Source: Mactra quadrangularis
Taxonomy: Eukaryota > Mollusca > Bivalvia > Venerida > Mactridae
Reading direction: 5' to 3'
DNA length: 64,000 nucleotides
Assembly (NCBI GenBank): GCA_025267735.1
Contig: CM046301.1
Coordinates: 10,991,190-11,055,189 of the forward strand
Below, piece by piece: positions 1 through 14,200 of this stretch; within the stretch, counting starts at the first letter, position 1; each line of letters begins with the position of its first letter. The notes under the pieces are model-generated. The model saw only the letters and a program-made list of their open reading frames with translations. It was not told where the DNA came from and searched no databases. The translations under genes and the position numbers were made by a program.

Positions 1-1261
1 AATATCTCAATAACTATCGGATGGAATTAACTCAAATTTTGTATTTGATCATAACTAGCATTTTCCTTCTCAAATCAAAAAATTCAGAATTTTTCTTTTA
101 TTACATAACATACTTCCCGTAGACATGCAATGCAAATTTTGAAGCCAAAAAGATACTTTTGTTAATTGGGTATGTGCCATAATCAGAACAGCTACATAAC
201 AGTAGATACAAAATAATAGCTAAATATGAGGCCCGGTTAGAAATTTTATTTGATAACTACGTATAACAGTATATACAAACTCAAATATCATCATCACTGT
301 CGTCTGTATCGTCAAAATCTATACAAATTCTACACGTACGATTTTAAAGACGGGCCTCTGCTTTACAATTCAGTAGACCGTCGAGTGTTTATTTAAGCGA
401 CAAATTTACAGTAAACGCACGGGACTTTGTATAAATACACTGGAAGTATGACAATGCTATAATCAGAACAGCTTATTTTACCTCCCGCCGGATTTTTGAT
501 AAAAAATTCCAAATATTTTGCATTATACCTTATGGAAAACTTTTTTATTTATCTATCAAAAATTCTGAAAATTTAAATCCTAGAAGGAAAAATGGAAATA
601 AGATTGTATTAAAATTTTTAGCAAAATCGCTGTTATAGTTTAAAAGATATTTACGGCAAATAGGGGTCCAGCATTAACGCAAACGACCTATATACATGCG
701 ATATTTCTGTATCTTAGTACATGTTTGCCATCTACTTTGTTTTAACTGCCATTGTACAGTATATTGTATGTTATATGTGTATGGGCCGGAGGCCTAGTAT
801 CATGAATAAATGTTTATCGTTTATCGCATTTATACATTTGACTTTTGAGGATGCTTATTGAATAACTAACTGAGTAAAACATCAGTAAACGGTTTATAGC
901 AGATTGACAGATCGTTACTTTGAGTTTCAACGTAAATATATTCATACATTCATGTATGTTTGCAAATGGGACAATGAAATGGGAATTTTACACTGAATTT
1001 ACATAAACTGTGAGTTAATGAAACCATCTAAACCTAAATTCAAAGGGATTGTTTATTGCTCACACGTACGTGTGACTAATATTAAATTATACACTTAACA
1101 CTTTATTTAAAGACTCCAGTCGACAAAACAGTGCTTTTGGTCCCTTTAATTCGTCTTGTTTACTTTAAAGTGACCAACGGTGAACAGCTAAGACAAACGC
1201 TTTATTTAATCCATATATGAAGAGATGAAGAATACAAAATAAAATATTACAACATGTTGCA
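1..1261. other. Intergenic, no gene recognised
   Basis: AT-rich sequence with stops in all frames. I see no exon, RNA gene or clear repeat boundary. A short minus-strand acidic reading frame around 290-350 is too short to support a call. Confidence 0.5.
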
Positions 1262-1553
1262 TAGGCGGATCCAGCGGGGGGGGGGGGGTTTCAGGAGGGT
1301 CCGGACCCCCCCCCTAGAATTTGAAAAATGTACCTGTCCATTAGTGTATTTCCTGTAAGTCATTTTAAGTAGCATGAAGCAATTTTTCTCGGTGCTTTAC
1401 ATAGATTTAATGGTGTTGTAGTTTTTAATATCAATATGTTGCATTTTCTTCTGCAAAATGTGTATAACGTGGTTGTGGTTCGAGGTTCGGACCCCCCCCC
1501 CCCCTAGAAAAGTTCGGACCCCCCCCCCAGAAAATATCCTGGATCCGCCCCTA
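1262..1553. mobile_element. GGCGGATCC-ended non-autonomous DNA element
   Basis: The left end reads AGGCGGATCCAGC and the right end CTGGATCCGCCCCTA, so the ends are inverted copies of each other (about 12 bp). The flanks TGTTGCAT and TGTCGCAT differ at one of eight positions, which fits an 8-bp target duplication. Inside are three poly-C/poly-G tracts with the repeated phrase GGACCCCCCCCC. No transposase is encoded. Likely a hAT-type MITE; exact ends are uncertain by a base or two. Confidence 0.6.
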
Positions 1554-1868
1554 TGTCGCATACATGTTATATTATAGATAATAATTAAGAGACACATTTA
1601 TTGCTTGTATGAACTGACACACAAATATAATGTAAGCACTTTAATATTATACATCACCATCATCTAGGCTTATCAATGTATTACAAAATGCCCATACATT
1701 GATTCTCATGCACCAATTTCATGATAGTTCGTTCTTCAATCCAGCTACATTTTTAGTTTTGGCATTGTTAAGTTCTTTCAAAGAAACAATGATATCAAAG
1801 TGTTACAAGGCCACCGGCCCATACGCACACATAAATATACAATCAAATAAAATGTACATGTACATATA
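1554..1868. other. Intergenic, nothing recognised
   Basis: AT-rich spacer between the GGCGGATCC element and the reverse-transcriptase fragment. No feature seen. Confidence 0.4.
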
Positions 1869-2153
1869 TTATGTATAATTAGAAAGTAAATTGCAAACAT
1901 TTAACAAATTGTATACAAAAACCCAATCAGTCTTGAACTGTTTGTAATACAATAATTTTGAATTGTTTGAACATTCTTCAGCCCACAATTGAAGATATTG
2001 GTCTCTAAGACAAGTTGTATACTGATTAATGAACAGTTTTGAATTTTGAACAGACTGCATATCCCAAACATAACCAAAACCATTTGTTTGCAATTCCCTC
2101 CTTGCGTTCGATACCCAGTTGTCATAACCTAAACTATCATAATGTTTTAGCAT
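1869..2153 (-). pseudogene. Fragment of a non-LTR retrotransposon ORF2 (C-terminal part)
   Basis: A 94-codon open frame on the minus strand contains NWVSNARRELQTNGFGYVWD, then INQYTTCLRDQYLQLW and SNNSKLLYYKQFKTDW. From memory, this succession (NWVSN, GFGYVW, DxYLQxW, SSKLxxYxxFKTxF) resembles the region after the reverse-transcriptase domain of LINE elements common in bivalve genomes. There is no RT catalytic YxDD motif and no zinc-knuckle end, so it is an isolated, truncated relic. It could instead be a fragment of a host gene, but nothing nearby extends it. Confidence 0.5.
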
Positions 2154-3480
2154 GTTATAACATAGTTTTACAGCTGGTATTTGGAAGTGATAGAATTCTC
2201 AGCCAAAATTTAATACATCAGTTACCATGCGATTGACTCATGAATACGAAATCAATGCAATAGTCAATAGATTTTTCCCGATTTTAGAATCAAATCCATT
2301 TAAGTGCCTAAAATTACTGAATTACTTAAGTTATCGTTGTCTATAAATATTTGAATATTGGTCTTTAAATACTTTGGCATTGAAACACTGTGATCTTTAA
2401 GCAGCGTCAAATGTGTACAGACGTTGCAATTGACGCAATATTATAAGATTTGTGATAATAGTGCATACGGGGTAGAAATTAAGGCATCGGCCAAAAATTT
2501 AGACTGGCTTGGTCAGTATGAGTATATGCAGCTATTTTTTCCTCACTCGGATTGATGTAGGCTAATATATACATTAACTTTACCTTACAGGACTGATCCA
2601 GGGAAATATCATCATTATGACCCGATGCAGTCGCAATTAAGGAATGAAAATATGCCTGAGGATCACGGTGCATGTCATTATTTAACTCAGAGTTTATCAA
2701 GATTTTCGTTAGATATAGAATCTTGAAACTTCTGGGTACGATAATGGGGCATTGGTTATCTGGATTGAGTTGAGTAAACTAACCATTATTTTTTTAAAAA
2801 AAGGTGCGCCTCACCAAAAAAAGCAGAAAGAGGGATTCAGGATAGGCCTAGTGTTGACATTTAGCATTTTTACGTTGATTTTAGTTCAGATCTATGCATG
2901 CAGATGTATTTCTTTTTTTAATGAATGTGTAGGCCCTATAAGTTTGCCCCTCTTGAAATTTTGACCATTATTCATGAGCATGAAAAAACATCACATCAGT
3001 GCATGACAATATAGAGCTAGCATATATCCGTGATCATTTTAAAAACGCAAACTAAATCAGTGACGTAAAAATATTAAAGATATCATGTGTATATATGATA
3101 GTTTAAGTTAAGTTATCATATTTATGTAGCAAGTTGCGTTTTCTTTAAGTTTATTTTTTTTGTGGACATTCTTAATCATGTATACGTTTTCTTTTTATTT
3201 CCAGTGCGAAAATAACATTGAGGTAACTATATTTTCATTCTAAAAAATTGGACTCGAGAATTAGATTACTGATATTTCAATGCATGTTGCAACATTGATA
3301 TCAACAATTATGAAATTATTCTACGTCATTGTCAACAATATTATCTTTTCAGTACTTTTAATTCCTGTAACAGTTGTCTCCCGTTGTTGCAGTTGTTTCC
3401 CTTTCAGCGGGTTTTCACTTTTGAAAACAACATTCAGTAGGCGACGTCAATCAATGACTAATATCAACCAATCAAAAGTA
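2154..3480. other. Intergenic, upstream of BAZ1A
   Basis: No convincing exon. A minus-strand open frame at 2479-2700 has no recognisable motif. The interval presumably contains distal BAZ1A promoter sequence. Confidence 0.4.
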
Positions 3481-3489
3481 TCGATACAG

Positions 3490-3566
3490 ATCGGATAACT
3501 CCGCCTACCGCATGTCTGTGCTGAGTCGTTCGTCTGCAAGACGTAAAATAAACTACTTTTTCGAAG
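3490..3566 (+). promoter_or_regulatory. BAZ1A: Probable BAZ1A first (non-coding) exon and core promoter area
   Basis: A good donor (TCGAAG|GTAAAT) ends at 3566. An acceptor-like AG preceded by a pyrimidine-rich stretch (CTTTGTTTTTCCCTCC) lies directly before the start codon at 3937. This suggests a 5' UTR exon ending at 3566, spliced to the coding exon exactly at the ATG. The 5' end of the exon cannot be seen. Inferred from splice signals only. Confidence 0.4.
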
Positions 3567-3936
3567 GTAAATAATACTTTCTTGACTTTTTTCTTTTGAT
3601 CTAGTATCGTTGAATCAATTTTCTTTCATCTGACTCCAAAATCATGTCTGTTCATCCGGTATTAACGGAGAAAATGGCAATTATCTTTACCCTCACCTTC
3701 ACGTTATATCGTGAAAATAATTCACAAAGCCTGACCTCGTTGTTGAATCGGCATATCGACGCCGCGACAGTGTTGGCGATTTTGACTCAAGTGTCGTTTA
3801 CATAACGCTCGGGTTAGTTGATAATTGTCAGAAAATGTTTGTTTTTCATTCAACATTGATAATTTTGTAATATTTTTTCATTGTTTACATGTTTTGAGAC
3901 TTATAAGTTTCTTTGTTTTTCCCTCCAAAATTCAAG

Positions 3937-5255
3937 ATGCCACTACTTCGAAAGTCACCATTTCATCGAGAGAAGCCCCCGCCAGATCTAAAACCTGATG
4001 ATGAAGTGTTCTTCTGCAAACTTACAAGAGAAGTGTTCAAGGATTATGAGTGAGAACCGTTTTACTTTCATTTCTACCTTTCTACTTTCACTTTACCTTG
4101 GGTTAACACATGGTAATTTTTGACATTCAAGTTTATGAATTTCATCCAGTTTTCTTGTTTTCTCACAATATTCTGTTGTTATACCATTATTTCACCTCAT
4201 AAAAAATCACTTCAACATATTTTTAATAAAATTTTGTGTTATTTGGTTATATTTCACTATTATTGTCTGTCATTGTTAGGACTGAAGGAAAAGTAAGCAC
4301 CTGAAGTTACCTATCCTTAAAATAAGTTGACTCAAGATATGTCAGGAAGTTATTCTAGATTTGAGGAAATTTGGAAGTGAAATTTTGCTGTTTTCTTGAT
4401 TTTTGAACATGATCAGATGATTTCTGATTGTCACAAGACATTATTTGAATCTAATTTCTGTAAGGAATTTATATTCACAAAGAATATCAGTGTGATTGCC
4501 TTAACCTATTGGACTGAAACCAGACACAAGTGAAAATTCATTTTGGCATATGAAAATTACTCACTTCATATTGTCAAACTGGTTGAAATTTGTCCTGAAC
4601 TATTTAACTTAATTAATTAGCACAGAGCTCGAGTAAATTTAAGGTGATGACTGGTGCATTTGACTGTACAATGAGTTTTTACTTGGTTGATGTTAAAGTA
4701 GAAAGGCAATATTTATTAATTGACATCAAAAAAAAAACATGTTGACTCACAGATTTACCTTTACTGCTCTCAGAGTCTACCAGTATGAAGTTTTAAATTT
4801 GTGTACATGTTATATTGTTGTAAGTTTCAATTTTGGATTCAGTGTGTGATAAGTAAGGAGATATCTTCAGCAAATAAAGAAATATGTAAATTGATTCAAG
4901 TGCCTGCTAATTTTATTGAAAGTATTTTTTGTGACAGTTTATGACTAATGAAATATTTTGTTAATTATTACAATTTCAGGAAATTTTTTGAAAGAATTAT
5001 TCTATGTAACAGTCTTGTATGGTCATGTGCCATAACTGGTCGTTCAGGACTTACCTACCAGGAGGCAGAGGAATCTGAAGAAAAGGCCTTAAAACAACTT
5101 GCTTCATTCCCATCATATCTTCAGAAACCAATCTTGTATCTTGCTTCTAAAACTCGCCGTGGTCGTATTGGTGATTTGAATGATGATGTATTTGTTTACG
5201 CTAAAGATAGATTCTTCAAAGGAGAAATTGTTGATGTTTTAACAGGATCAATAAA
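3937..5255 (+). other. BAZ1A: BAZ1A coding exons 1-2: WAC domain
   Basis: Exons 3937-4049 and 4980-5255 encode the N-terminus and WAC domain. Diagnostic stretches are DEVFFCKLTREVF, then FFERIILCNSLVWSC and GLTYQEAEESEEKA, ending in DDVFVYAKDRFFKGEIVDVL. The family's WAC domain contributes to DNA binding of ACF1. The junction splits the codon for the Glu before KFFERII (GA|G). Confidence 0.95.
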
Positions 5256-8200
5256 GTGAGTTTGGGTTATTTGAAATAACAAATCTTTTCTTAGTTCATT
5301 GCCTTCATACGAGAGGCAATTTTTTCAAGTATAATTTATTACGTGGGTATATCTGTCTCGTATGATGTCAGGCCTTTTTTTCCTTCTTTACGTGACGCCG
5401 TTAAACGGCGTCTTCCCCAAGCAAATAAGTATCTTTTTTTCCCCAAAACAAACCAATTTTTCCCCTCAACAACCATTTTCCCCTTCAAAATATCTTAAAA
5501 CTATGTATAAACATCGAAAATACGGCAAAAGAGAAACCGGAAATCTCGCAGGATTTAATTATCGAAACGGTTATTTACCAATATTCTATTACACGAACGG
5601 AACATGGTCATTTCGTTAAATAAGTTTATCAAAAATATAAGTAATCAAGTCTGCTAGTCCTTCAAATTACCAGTTCGGTAATTTCTTGCTAATAATTCGT
5701 CCTCAATCACATTCGCCACTATATTATTCGCACCCAAACCGGCATCGAATTAAAAATTTTTGTTTGTTTTTTCCCGACGTACGTGGTATGTCTTTCCGAG
5801 CATGTTGCAATCGTTGGGTTACTTACGGAATTGGCGCAATTATACAAAAAATACGAAAAATGACATAAGAAATAATTGTACCCTGAATTTGTTTTCTTAA
5901 AAACTTCAAAACATCGGTATGAGTCCTAGTCAGGTATTAATCAGTTGAAAACACAACACATTTAGTTTGAAAAACGAACTAATGATTTCAATGACAAAGG
6001 AACTAAAAGTACCCCTGCCAGTGACAACTAGGAACCTTTGAATGAAGAACTTGATGCCCTTTTGGTTGAACATGGAATTAGTCAACACCCATTGATGATC
6101 AGTGATTAATCTAGCTCTGCGTCCTGCGTCACTGACGCATCAAATTCAGAAAAGACGCACCACATCTCGGTATAAGCGTCCTCGGGACGCATGAAAATTA
6201 GGTGAAGTATCTTTTGCATTGTATCCATTAATGAGCTTCCATAGTCTATGAGAAACAGTTAGCAAGGCTGAATACAAAACATATCATAATCATTAACACA
6301 CGGAAATATTTTTATTGCCGTCTTGATTTCGATTACGTTCAATTTATATCGGGTTATGTTTAAAACCAGCATTGACCGTCTTTGTAAGAGAGGTCGTTCT
6401 TTGCACAATAACAAAATGTTATAACTGACGGGAATCAATTTTCATGAGATTATAGAAAATGTTTGCTACATGTATGTTAAGTGAGATTTACAAAAAATGA
6501 GAGCAGAAACAATGTGTCAGAAAGAAAATGGAAATCATAAAAAAATACGTTCGAACTAAGAAAGGCTAATGTCGAGGACATTGATAATGCGTTTTCGAAT
6601 AATAGGTAAAACCTGTTAAATTGCGTAAATTTCACAGTTTTATTCCACAGGGATTCCTAGCGATAATCATTTATACCTATAATATATATTATAGGTATAA
6701 ATGATTATCGCTAGGAATCCCTGTGTTTTATTCATGCATTCATTGTTTATTGTAACGGCATTTAGTTTGATCATCTTGTTTGTGAATCGGCAAGTATTTA
6801 ATTGTTTGAACTATTAATAAAATAAAAATTATTAAAAGCAACTAAAGATTATAATGATTTACAGTCAATTTTCTGTCCACTGTGCGTAATTAGCATAATG
6901 CTCGCCGTTGACAAAATATTGTCACTGTCACGTGTTTGCAGGAAGCTACAATCATTCAGAGCGTAATTTAAAGTTCTAAACGCATTTTACACTCTTTAAA
7001 TGAGCACATACCTGCAGCCTAAGAGACGTATCCAAATATAGAACTGTCCAATAGAAATGACTTATAGAATATCTCAAGTTGTAATTTGATTCAAAATCAC
7101 GATTTTCTGCGAAATTTGTGTGTAAAATAAATCAACTAGTTTAGTAGACTACACGATGAATGTACTTTAATGATTGAAAGAAAAGCAACTGGCGTTCATT
7201 GGAAGGTTTAATTTTTGTGTCCCCACAGTTTGTTCCAACGTATGACGGTTTTCTTTGATCTTTGTACTACTTCAGAACTGTGATGTCGGTACGTCTAAGA
7301 TGACGGGCATTTGAACTCTAAGCGACCGTGATCAAAGAACTTTACCGACATTGCTTCACTAATGTAAAGGTAGACCGCGTCTCATATTGATTTTTTGACA
7401 GAAGTGAAGGTGGTAACAGAGTACAATACCGTATTTAACCTTATAATATCCCTTTTTACATATATTCTTTTTAACACCTTAGTTTATTTTTCTTACCCTT
7501 AAACGCCCTCTGTTTGATAAAATATAAAGCCTATAAGAGAATATACGATATTTAAGACATGTCAGTCATTCAAATCACAGCAATACAGTCAAGTTCCCAG
7601 AACTTAAACATTACTGAGCAGAAGTTGCAAAAAAATGCATCTTCAGATTACGGCAAGACTATAGAAATATTGTTCAAATCTTCAAGCCAAGGTTCTTATG
7701 AGTTTTCTACATACATACTTCCCATATTAAGGTAGAATGTATCATTTAGATAAGGACTCATTGTTTTTCTCTGGGACTCATTGTTGTCAACTATATGAGT
7801 CCTAAGGACTCATGAAAAAATTTTCTAGATTAATCACTGTCATGATGATGATACCTTTAAAGTCACTAAATCTCCACCCAACAAACATAAACAATAACAG
7901 TTTAAATGAAATATGATTACAAGAATTAAATATAGATCTAGATAGTCTAGTTTTATTTTTCCCCATTTTCCAATTATCGCGCGCCATTTTTCCCCTTGTA
8001 AATGGCTACAGGCTACTTCCCCAACACATGAAAAAAAGGCCTGGATGTAACAGTGTTTAAGGACTCAGAGTCTGAGGAGTCAAAACCCTCAGAATCGCTG
8101 AAAACTGTCCCAATTCTTATGTGAAATTGAGTTTCCATTGTTGGTCACAATTTGTGACTGCAAATCCTTACTTAAAAAAAAAATATTTGTGGAATCTGAA

Positions 8201-11200
8201 TAATGAACTCAGGATACCTGTAAAAATAGAGGGTAATTTTGGCATTGCATTATCATGACTTCTATTCAGTGAACAGAAATGCCTGTCAACAGGCAGATGT
8301 AATGTTTTGTCAGTGCACAATACTTGATAAAATTTGTAATTTTCACGTTTCTTAATATTCTTTTACTTTCAGGAAAACATGTAAGATTATAAATGTGATA
8401 CCTCCAGGTACTTCCACTCCTAAATCCCCATCAGCGAAATCTCCTGGTGTAATGAATGGTGATGTTGGAGAACCCATAGATGTTGATAGTATAAAAAAGT
8501 AAGTTGTGATCAGATTTTTTTCAGTACTTGTTGAGGTTTTGTTCCAAAATAAAATTGGAACTGTTGTTGTTTTGTTTGAAATTGATTCAAGTTGGCTTGG
8601 CATATCAATGACCATTATTATTCATACTTGCCATCATGGATCTATTTACATTAAAGTTTAGGACAGTTCTAGAAATCTGTACTGCATAAATGCTATTTGA
8701 TGTAAGCCTATTTTATTGAAATCTTGGGGATGCATTCATCAACCCAACTGATTTAGATACATTATATTTAGGCTGGTTGATAATTTTGCCCCTTACTATG
8801 CACATAAAATGTTGTGCTTGAGAATGTTTAAGGTGATGACTGGTGTTTTATGTGTGTATAAATGTTTTGATTAAATAATGTTGTTTAGCCAGTATGATAT
8901 TTCTTCTATTTCATAGATCACCTGAGAAGAAAGCTAATAAGAAGCCAGAGTCTTATAAATATGTGGTTCAAGTCTTAGAGAAACCAACAGTCAGCACTGT
9001 TGCATTTAAAATGATAAGGTAAATAAGCTGTTATTTACATTCAGGTCATTAATGTTGGATTGATTACACATCTAATTGGAACTTTTTGAAAAGCTGTTTC
9101 TTCTGACTTTCCCAATTTATTGGCAATTTGACTTGGAATTTTATAAAATGTTAGGTTGAAATAGAAATTCTTGGGTGAAAGTTCTCAGTATAAATACTGA
9201 TTTCAGTATTTTTAGAATAAATTACTCTTTGTGATTTATATGAAATCAGTATATGATAGTATTTAGGAACTATGTTTTCAGTATTTTCTAAACTTTCAAC
9301 TTTCTCCCATGGTAATTGCATGAAACTGCATTTCAGGCTATCCTAAGATATTGACTCCTATGTAGAATGTTACTTGTTTAAATAAAAGTGTTAGTATTGT
9401 GGAACCATACAAGTGCTTATTTTCAGATTTGATTTGACTGTCCAGTCATGAATGATACCAGATTCAAATGTAATTTATTTATTGGTTTACTAAATTACTA
9501 ACTGGTAAATTCAGTAGTGTTTATCCCATCCATAGATTTGAACCCATGGAATAGTCATTATCCATTGTAAAAATTTGTTTGAAGTTTCTTAAACTTAACT
9601 GTGCATTTTTAATTACCTATTCTTAATTAACTATTTCTTGTGTTTTCAGTCGTAAAAAGGGTCTTTTTACCAGAGAAAAATGCAAGTTGTTTTTGAAACA
9701 AAGTTGTGAGAATGAAGATGGTGCTTGGAAAGTGAAGGTATTTTAAATTTCAAGAATATTCAAAAATTGAAATAATGTCACTTTCGCTAGATACTTGGCT
9801 TTTAAATTAAAAGCTAACAATGGCTACCTTTGCATTTGTAATGTAGGCTTATGAATAATTTAATATCATAATTTGTAAGACATTAAATTATATTAATTTT
9901 GTAGTTCCATTGAGTTGTAATGCAATATCTTTCACAAATCATTAAATAGTTGTAATGCAATATATTTCATGAGTGATGAAATAGTAGATTGAGGTAGTTC
10001 TAGTTTGTTAACTTTTTGGGATGTTCAAGTTCTTTGTTAAATTCTTGATATCAAATATTCTAATGTTTTTTTTTCAGGCTGCTAAAGCCAAGAAGTTCAG
10101 TTTAGATCAAGTTGATTTTGAAGATATTTTTGCTGGACCCCCACCAGAGTTTGAGTTCTCTGAAATCAAGATAAAGAAACCACCACCCAAAAAGCCTGAA
10201 CCTAAAGAGAGCTCTCCTGCTCCACCCAAGAAAGATGCTGGTAGGATTTCATAGTTCATGTACATCAATTTTATAAGGGAATTTCATAATCTTATGATGT
10301 CATTATATATCTTATGTGATTGAAATTAAGTCATAAGTCTATTATGCGGGCTTAGCACAAAATAGTTGTAATTCACTTTTTTTTTAAAATAGAGTTACAA
10401 TCATATTGCACCAAGCCTGCAATTAGTCTCTATACCCAATATTCTCTTTTCAGTTAATTATACTTGTATCTCTGTCCTTCATTAACAGAGATTTCACCAT
10501 ATCAAGGTCACATTGCCATATCTTTGTAATTAATAGACAAAATTTTGAAATATGCGGCAGAAATGTTTCCAAGCATTAGTCCTTGTGTAATTTTATGATT
10601 AATCAAGCATTAGAATAGAATGACAAATAAATTCTGCATGACAGTATTGGTTTGCTTTTGTTTTATTGGTTACATTGCTTCTAACATCATAGCTGTGGTT
10701 ATAATGCAGTGTTAGCAGACTTGACTTGAAAGAACTGGTAAAAATACTGGATATGTCTTGGAAAGCTTGTTTTATGAATTGGCTTTTTAATGAACCTAAA
10801 TTGAGTTTTGAAAAAATAACTAAATCGGAATAAAACTATCATTTTACCTTGATTACAGTTAAAAAGCCACCTTCTGGACCTCAAATGACATTAGAAGAAA
10901 TGAAAGCATTGAGAGAACAAGAGAGGATACAACGTGAAAAAGAAAAAGAAGAAAAATTAGCTCAGAAAATACGTGAAAGAGAAGAGTTGAGACGCAAGTT
11001 TGAGGAAGAAAAAGAGAAGAAACGAAAAGAAAAAGCTATGGTAAGTGTAGTTATCATCTTAACCCACCAGAACATAGCCAGGCTTTAATAAAACTTAATT
11101 TGGACTTGTAGATAATCTTATTTCATGTAGTAGTGCTAGCTGATTTAGTGATAATTTTTCCCAAACCATAAGTAATCAAGTTAGAGTTCAAGAAAGTTAC

Positions 11201-14200
11201 AAACAAGTAGAGCTAGTGTTAGAATCTTAGCACTTGGGAGATTAAGAAATAAGCAAAGTGGTTGCCATTAGTGTTTGGTTGTTTTTTGGGAATAACTTAG
11301 AGAGTTTGAATAGCAAATTTAGTTGTTGAAATAAAGTTAGTCAGAATCTTATTTTGGACTTATTTCAAGCTTTTAAATTCATTTTGTCTTCTTTTTGTAT
11401 TTGTTAAAAAATCTGACTTTGGAAAGTGTGGTCAATCAAATGCCTTGAAATATACTAGGAATGGCTTAGATTGAAGTACTGGTACATGTACATGTATCTT
11501 TATTGCATTCTTTTATTTCAGGAACTTGAAAAGAAAAGAGAAGAAAAAAGGATACAAGCTGAAATGTGGCGAGAATGGAGTCGTCACAGAGATGACCTTG
11601 AATGTGATGATCTCAAGGTCAATATATCTTTTATGCATTTCTTCATTTGTAAAACTTGGAAGGAAATTGATAATAAAGAAATATGCCTTATAGTTTGAAG
11701 ATTTTTTTTTTAGATTTCTTAATGTGTATTCTAAAAAAAATGTAACAATTATGGAAATTAAGGTAGTGCAAGAAACTTAACTTCATTGTGCTGTCTTGAG
11801 TTATTCCTATTTTTGTTCTTTCAATGCATCCTACTTGTTCAATGCAGTAAAAACGTAACATTTCAGGTACTACGTTCTTTAGTCCAAAACTTCATATGCC
11901 ACTCTCGAACATTTTGTTTTTTTCATCTGATGAGGTATTATAGTTTTTTATCAGACCTTGAGCTATATTTCCTTTCACTTTTTTCGTTCAACCTTTTTGA
12001 GTAAGATTGTCTTTTATATTCTATTTCAGGTATTACCAGAACCTACCCCCATTAACTGTCGTATACCTGTGGATAATTTTGGAGATGCTGTTATGATAGT
12101 TGAGTTTGTTAATTGTTTCAATTCTATCTTTGATCTAAAAGCCAGCTTTCCAAAGGGATTTTCTCTAAGTAAGAATGATTTAATGTATTTTATACTTATG
12201 ATAGTAATAAACAAGAGGTTTCCATATTCATTAACCATCTGTTATTCAACAAATATCGTATTTGTCAACATACATGGGTGAAGACTGCCCTGAAGTTCCA
12301 CTTTTTGCAGACCTGAGTAATTTAACTGATTTAAAATAAAGGCCATTAAGTCTCAAAATTTAAGAATATTAGAACTTCAACAAATTTGAAATTTTCATCC
12401 ACGCTTGTAATTGCATGGTCATTTGGTGAAAATTTTCTAAATTGCCCATGAAGTTCTGCATTTAGGGGCCTTAGAATTGTTCTTTCCCTATGTAGAGGTG
12501 GTAAATTCATGAAGAATATCAAAATTTTGAAAATTTGAAATTTTCACCATGAACATATTTGTGTGTTGTAGATACCCTGACAGATGCTATATTAGAAACA
12601 GATGCTGGTGGACTGATGGCTGATTTATTATTAATGATGTTAACTGCAATATTTAGTTTGCAAGAAGAGGAAGAAGAAGAGGAGGAGGAACTTAGTAAAC
12701 AAGATAAAAGCCAAGGTACTGTATCTTTAACACAGTTGTGGCCCTAACCCACTAGTTGTAAGCCTGGGACTAGTGAACATTGGTCTTGGCTTGTGTAAAT
12801 TAACTATTTTATATTTTCAGGCAAGTTGATATGGATTACCATTACCCTCTTTTTATATTTTCTTCCTGCAATACTTCAGAAATTTTTGTTCATCTTTAAG
12901 GACAAAAAGAAACTAATTTTTATCACAAGACAGTTCTACTTTCTTGCGTTCTTTCTTATCTCATCTGTTGTTGTGCTCTGACACATCTTGTTTAATTAAG
13001 ACCACAATTATTATTGTTGACAAATCATTTAATCGTGTTTACTGATTCTTTGCTATTTAGAGTTAAATCTCAAATACATTGGCCATTTGATGACTGTATT
13101 GTGCTCCATATCATTCCATTGGTACTGGTTCCTTTATTATACTGGTTATTTCTTAATATTATCCTACCCTTATTGTCAAGTAAGTTAAAAGTCCTTAACA
13201 ATTGATAGTCCTTCGAACTACTGACATTCTAAAAATGCTGAAATAAGGGCAATTTAGGTGGACTAATTCCTCAGTCAAATTTTATGTGCTTCATTATTTT
13301 CCAGATTTCCCAGAAGAGAAACTACCTGTATCAGATATGTCTATGAATCAACTTATAGATGCTGCTACCTCTATGTCACATCTACCACTCTTATCTCATG
13401 GTATGTATCACAAATATGTTTGTTTTGATTTTATCATAGAAATTTTATTGTTGAAGAATGATGAAACTTCACTTGTATAATTATGTTGAATTATTTAATC
13501 AACAAGTCAAAGTTGAAAGTTCTCAGTATTAATACTAATTTCAGTATTTTGACAATAAACTACTCTATACAATTTATGTGAAATCTGTCTATTTCAATAT
13601 TTTAGAAATAGGTTTGTCTATTTTCAAAACTTTAAATCTACCCATGTTTTGTTATGGAACAATTTGAAAGTTTAAGATGGGATTTAGATGTCTGTTGTAT
13701 TTGCTGTAAAAGCTGAGGTTTTGTTTATAATTTATGTAAATATATTTAAGATGAGCTGAACTGATCACCTTCTAGCTAATTGTGACTGAAATCATTATTT
13801 ATGGAAAAGGAATACACCTATTAAGAGTTATGCAAAAGCTGAGGGTTTATTATTGTATTTTTTTCTTGAATTATAAAATTATGATTTGTGCAATCAAACT
13901 GTTTAATTTTTGTTCACTTTAGGAACAACTCTTAGGAAGTTGCCTTTAGATAATTTCACTCTGACAGAAATTCTACGTCTACACATTCTTGGTTCCGGTG
14001 CTCAGGGTAATTTAAGGAATGCAAAGTTCAGGTACCAGCAACGTGGTGGTTATATGCCCATAGATGATGCTGGATTAGATTTTAAAAGAAGGGAACCAGA
14101 CTTGGTCAACAGACTTGCTATAGATAATATATATGACTTTTCACCCTGTAAGTATCTGTATTAATCTTATCTGTTCAGAGTTTATGATTGTTGGTATCAG

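Noticed and set aside
292..350. Minus-strand acidic C-terminus-like frame (FDDTDDSDDDI then stop)
   Set aside because: Only about 20 codons with a stop just upstream and no clear acceptor; could be the last exon of a gene off the left edge but unsupported.
12661..12700. GAA/GAG run as a microsatellite
   Set aside because: It encodes the conserved Glu tract after the BAZ1A DDT domain, so it is coding sequence rather than a neutral repeat.
12820..13205. Hydrophobic frames between BAZ1A exons 10 and 11
   Set aside because: Would look like membrane segments, but they are out of phase with neighbouring exons and arise from T-rich intron sequence.
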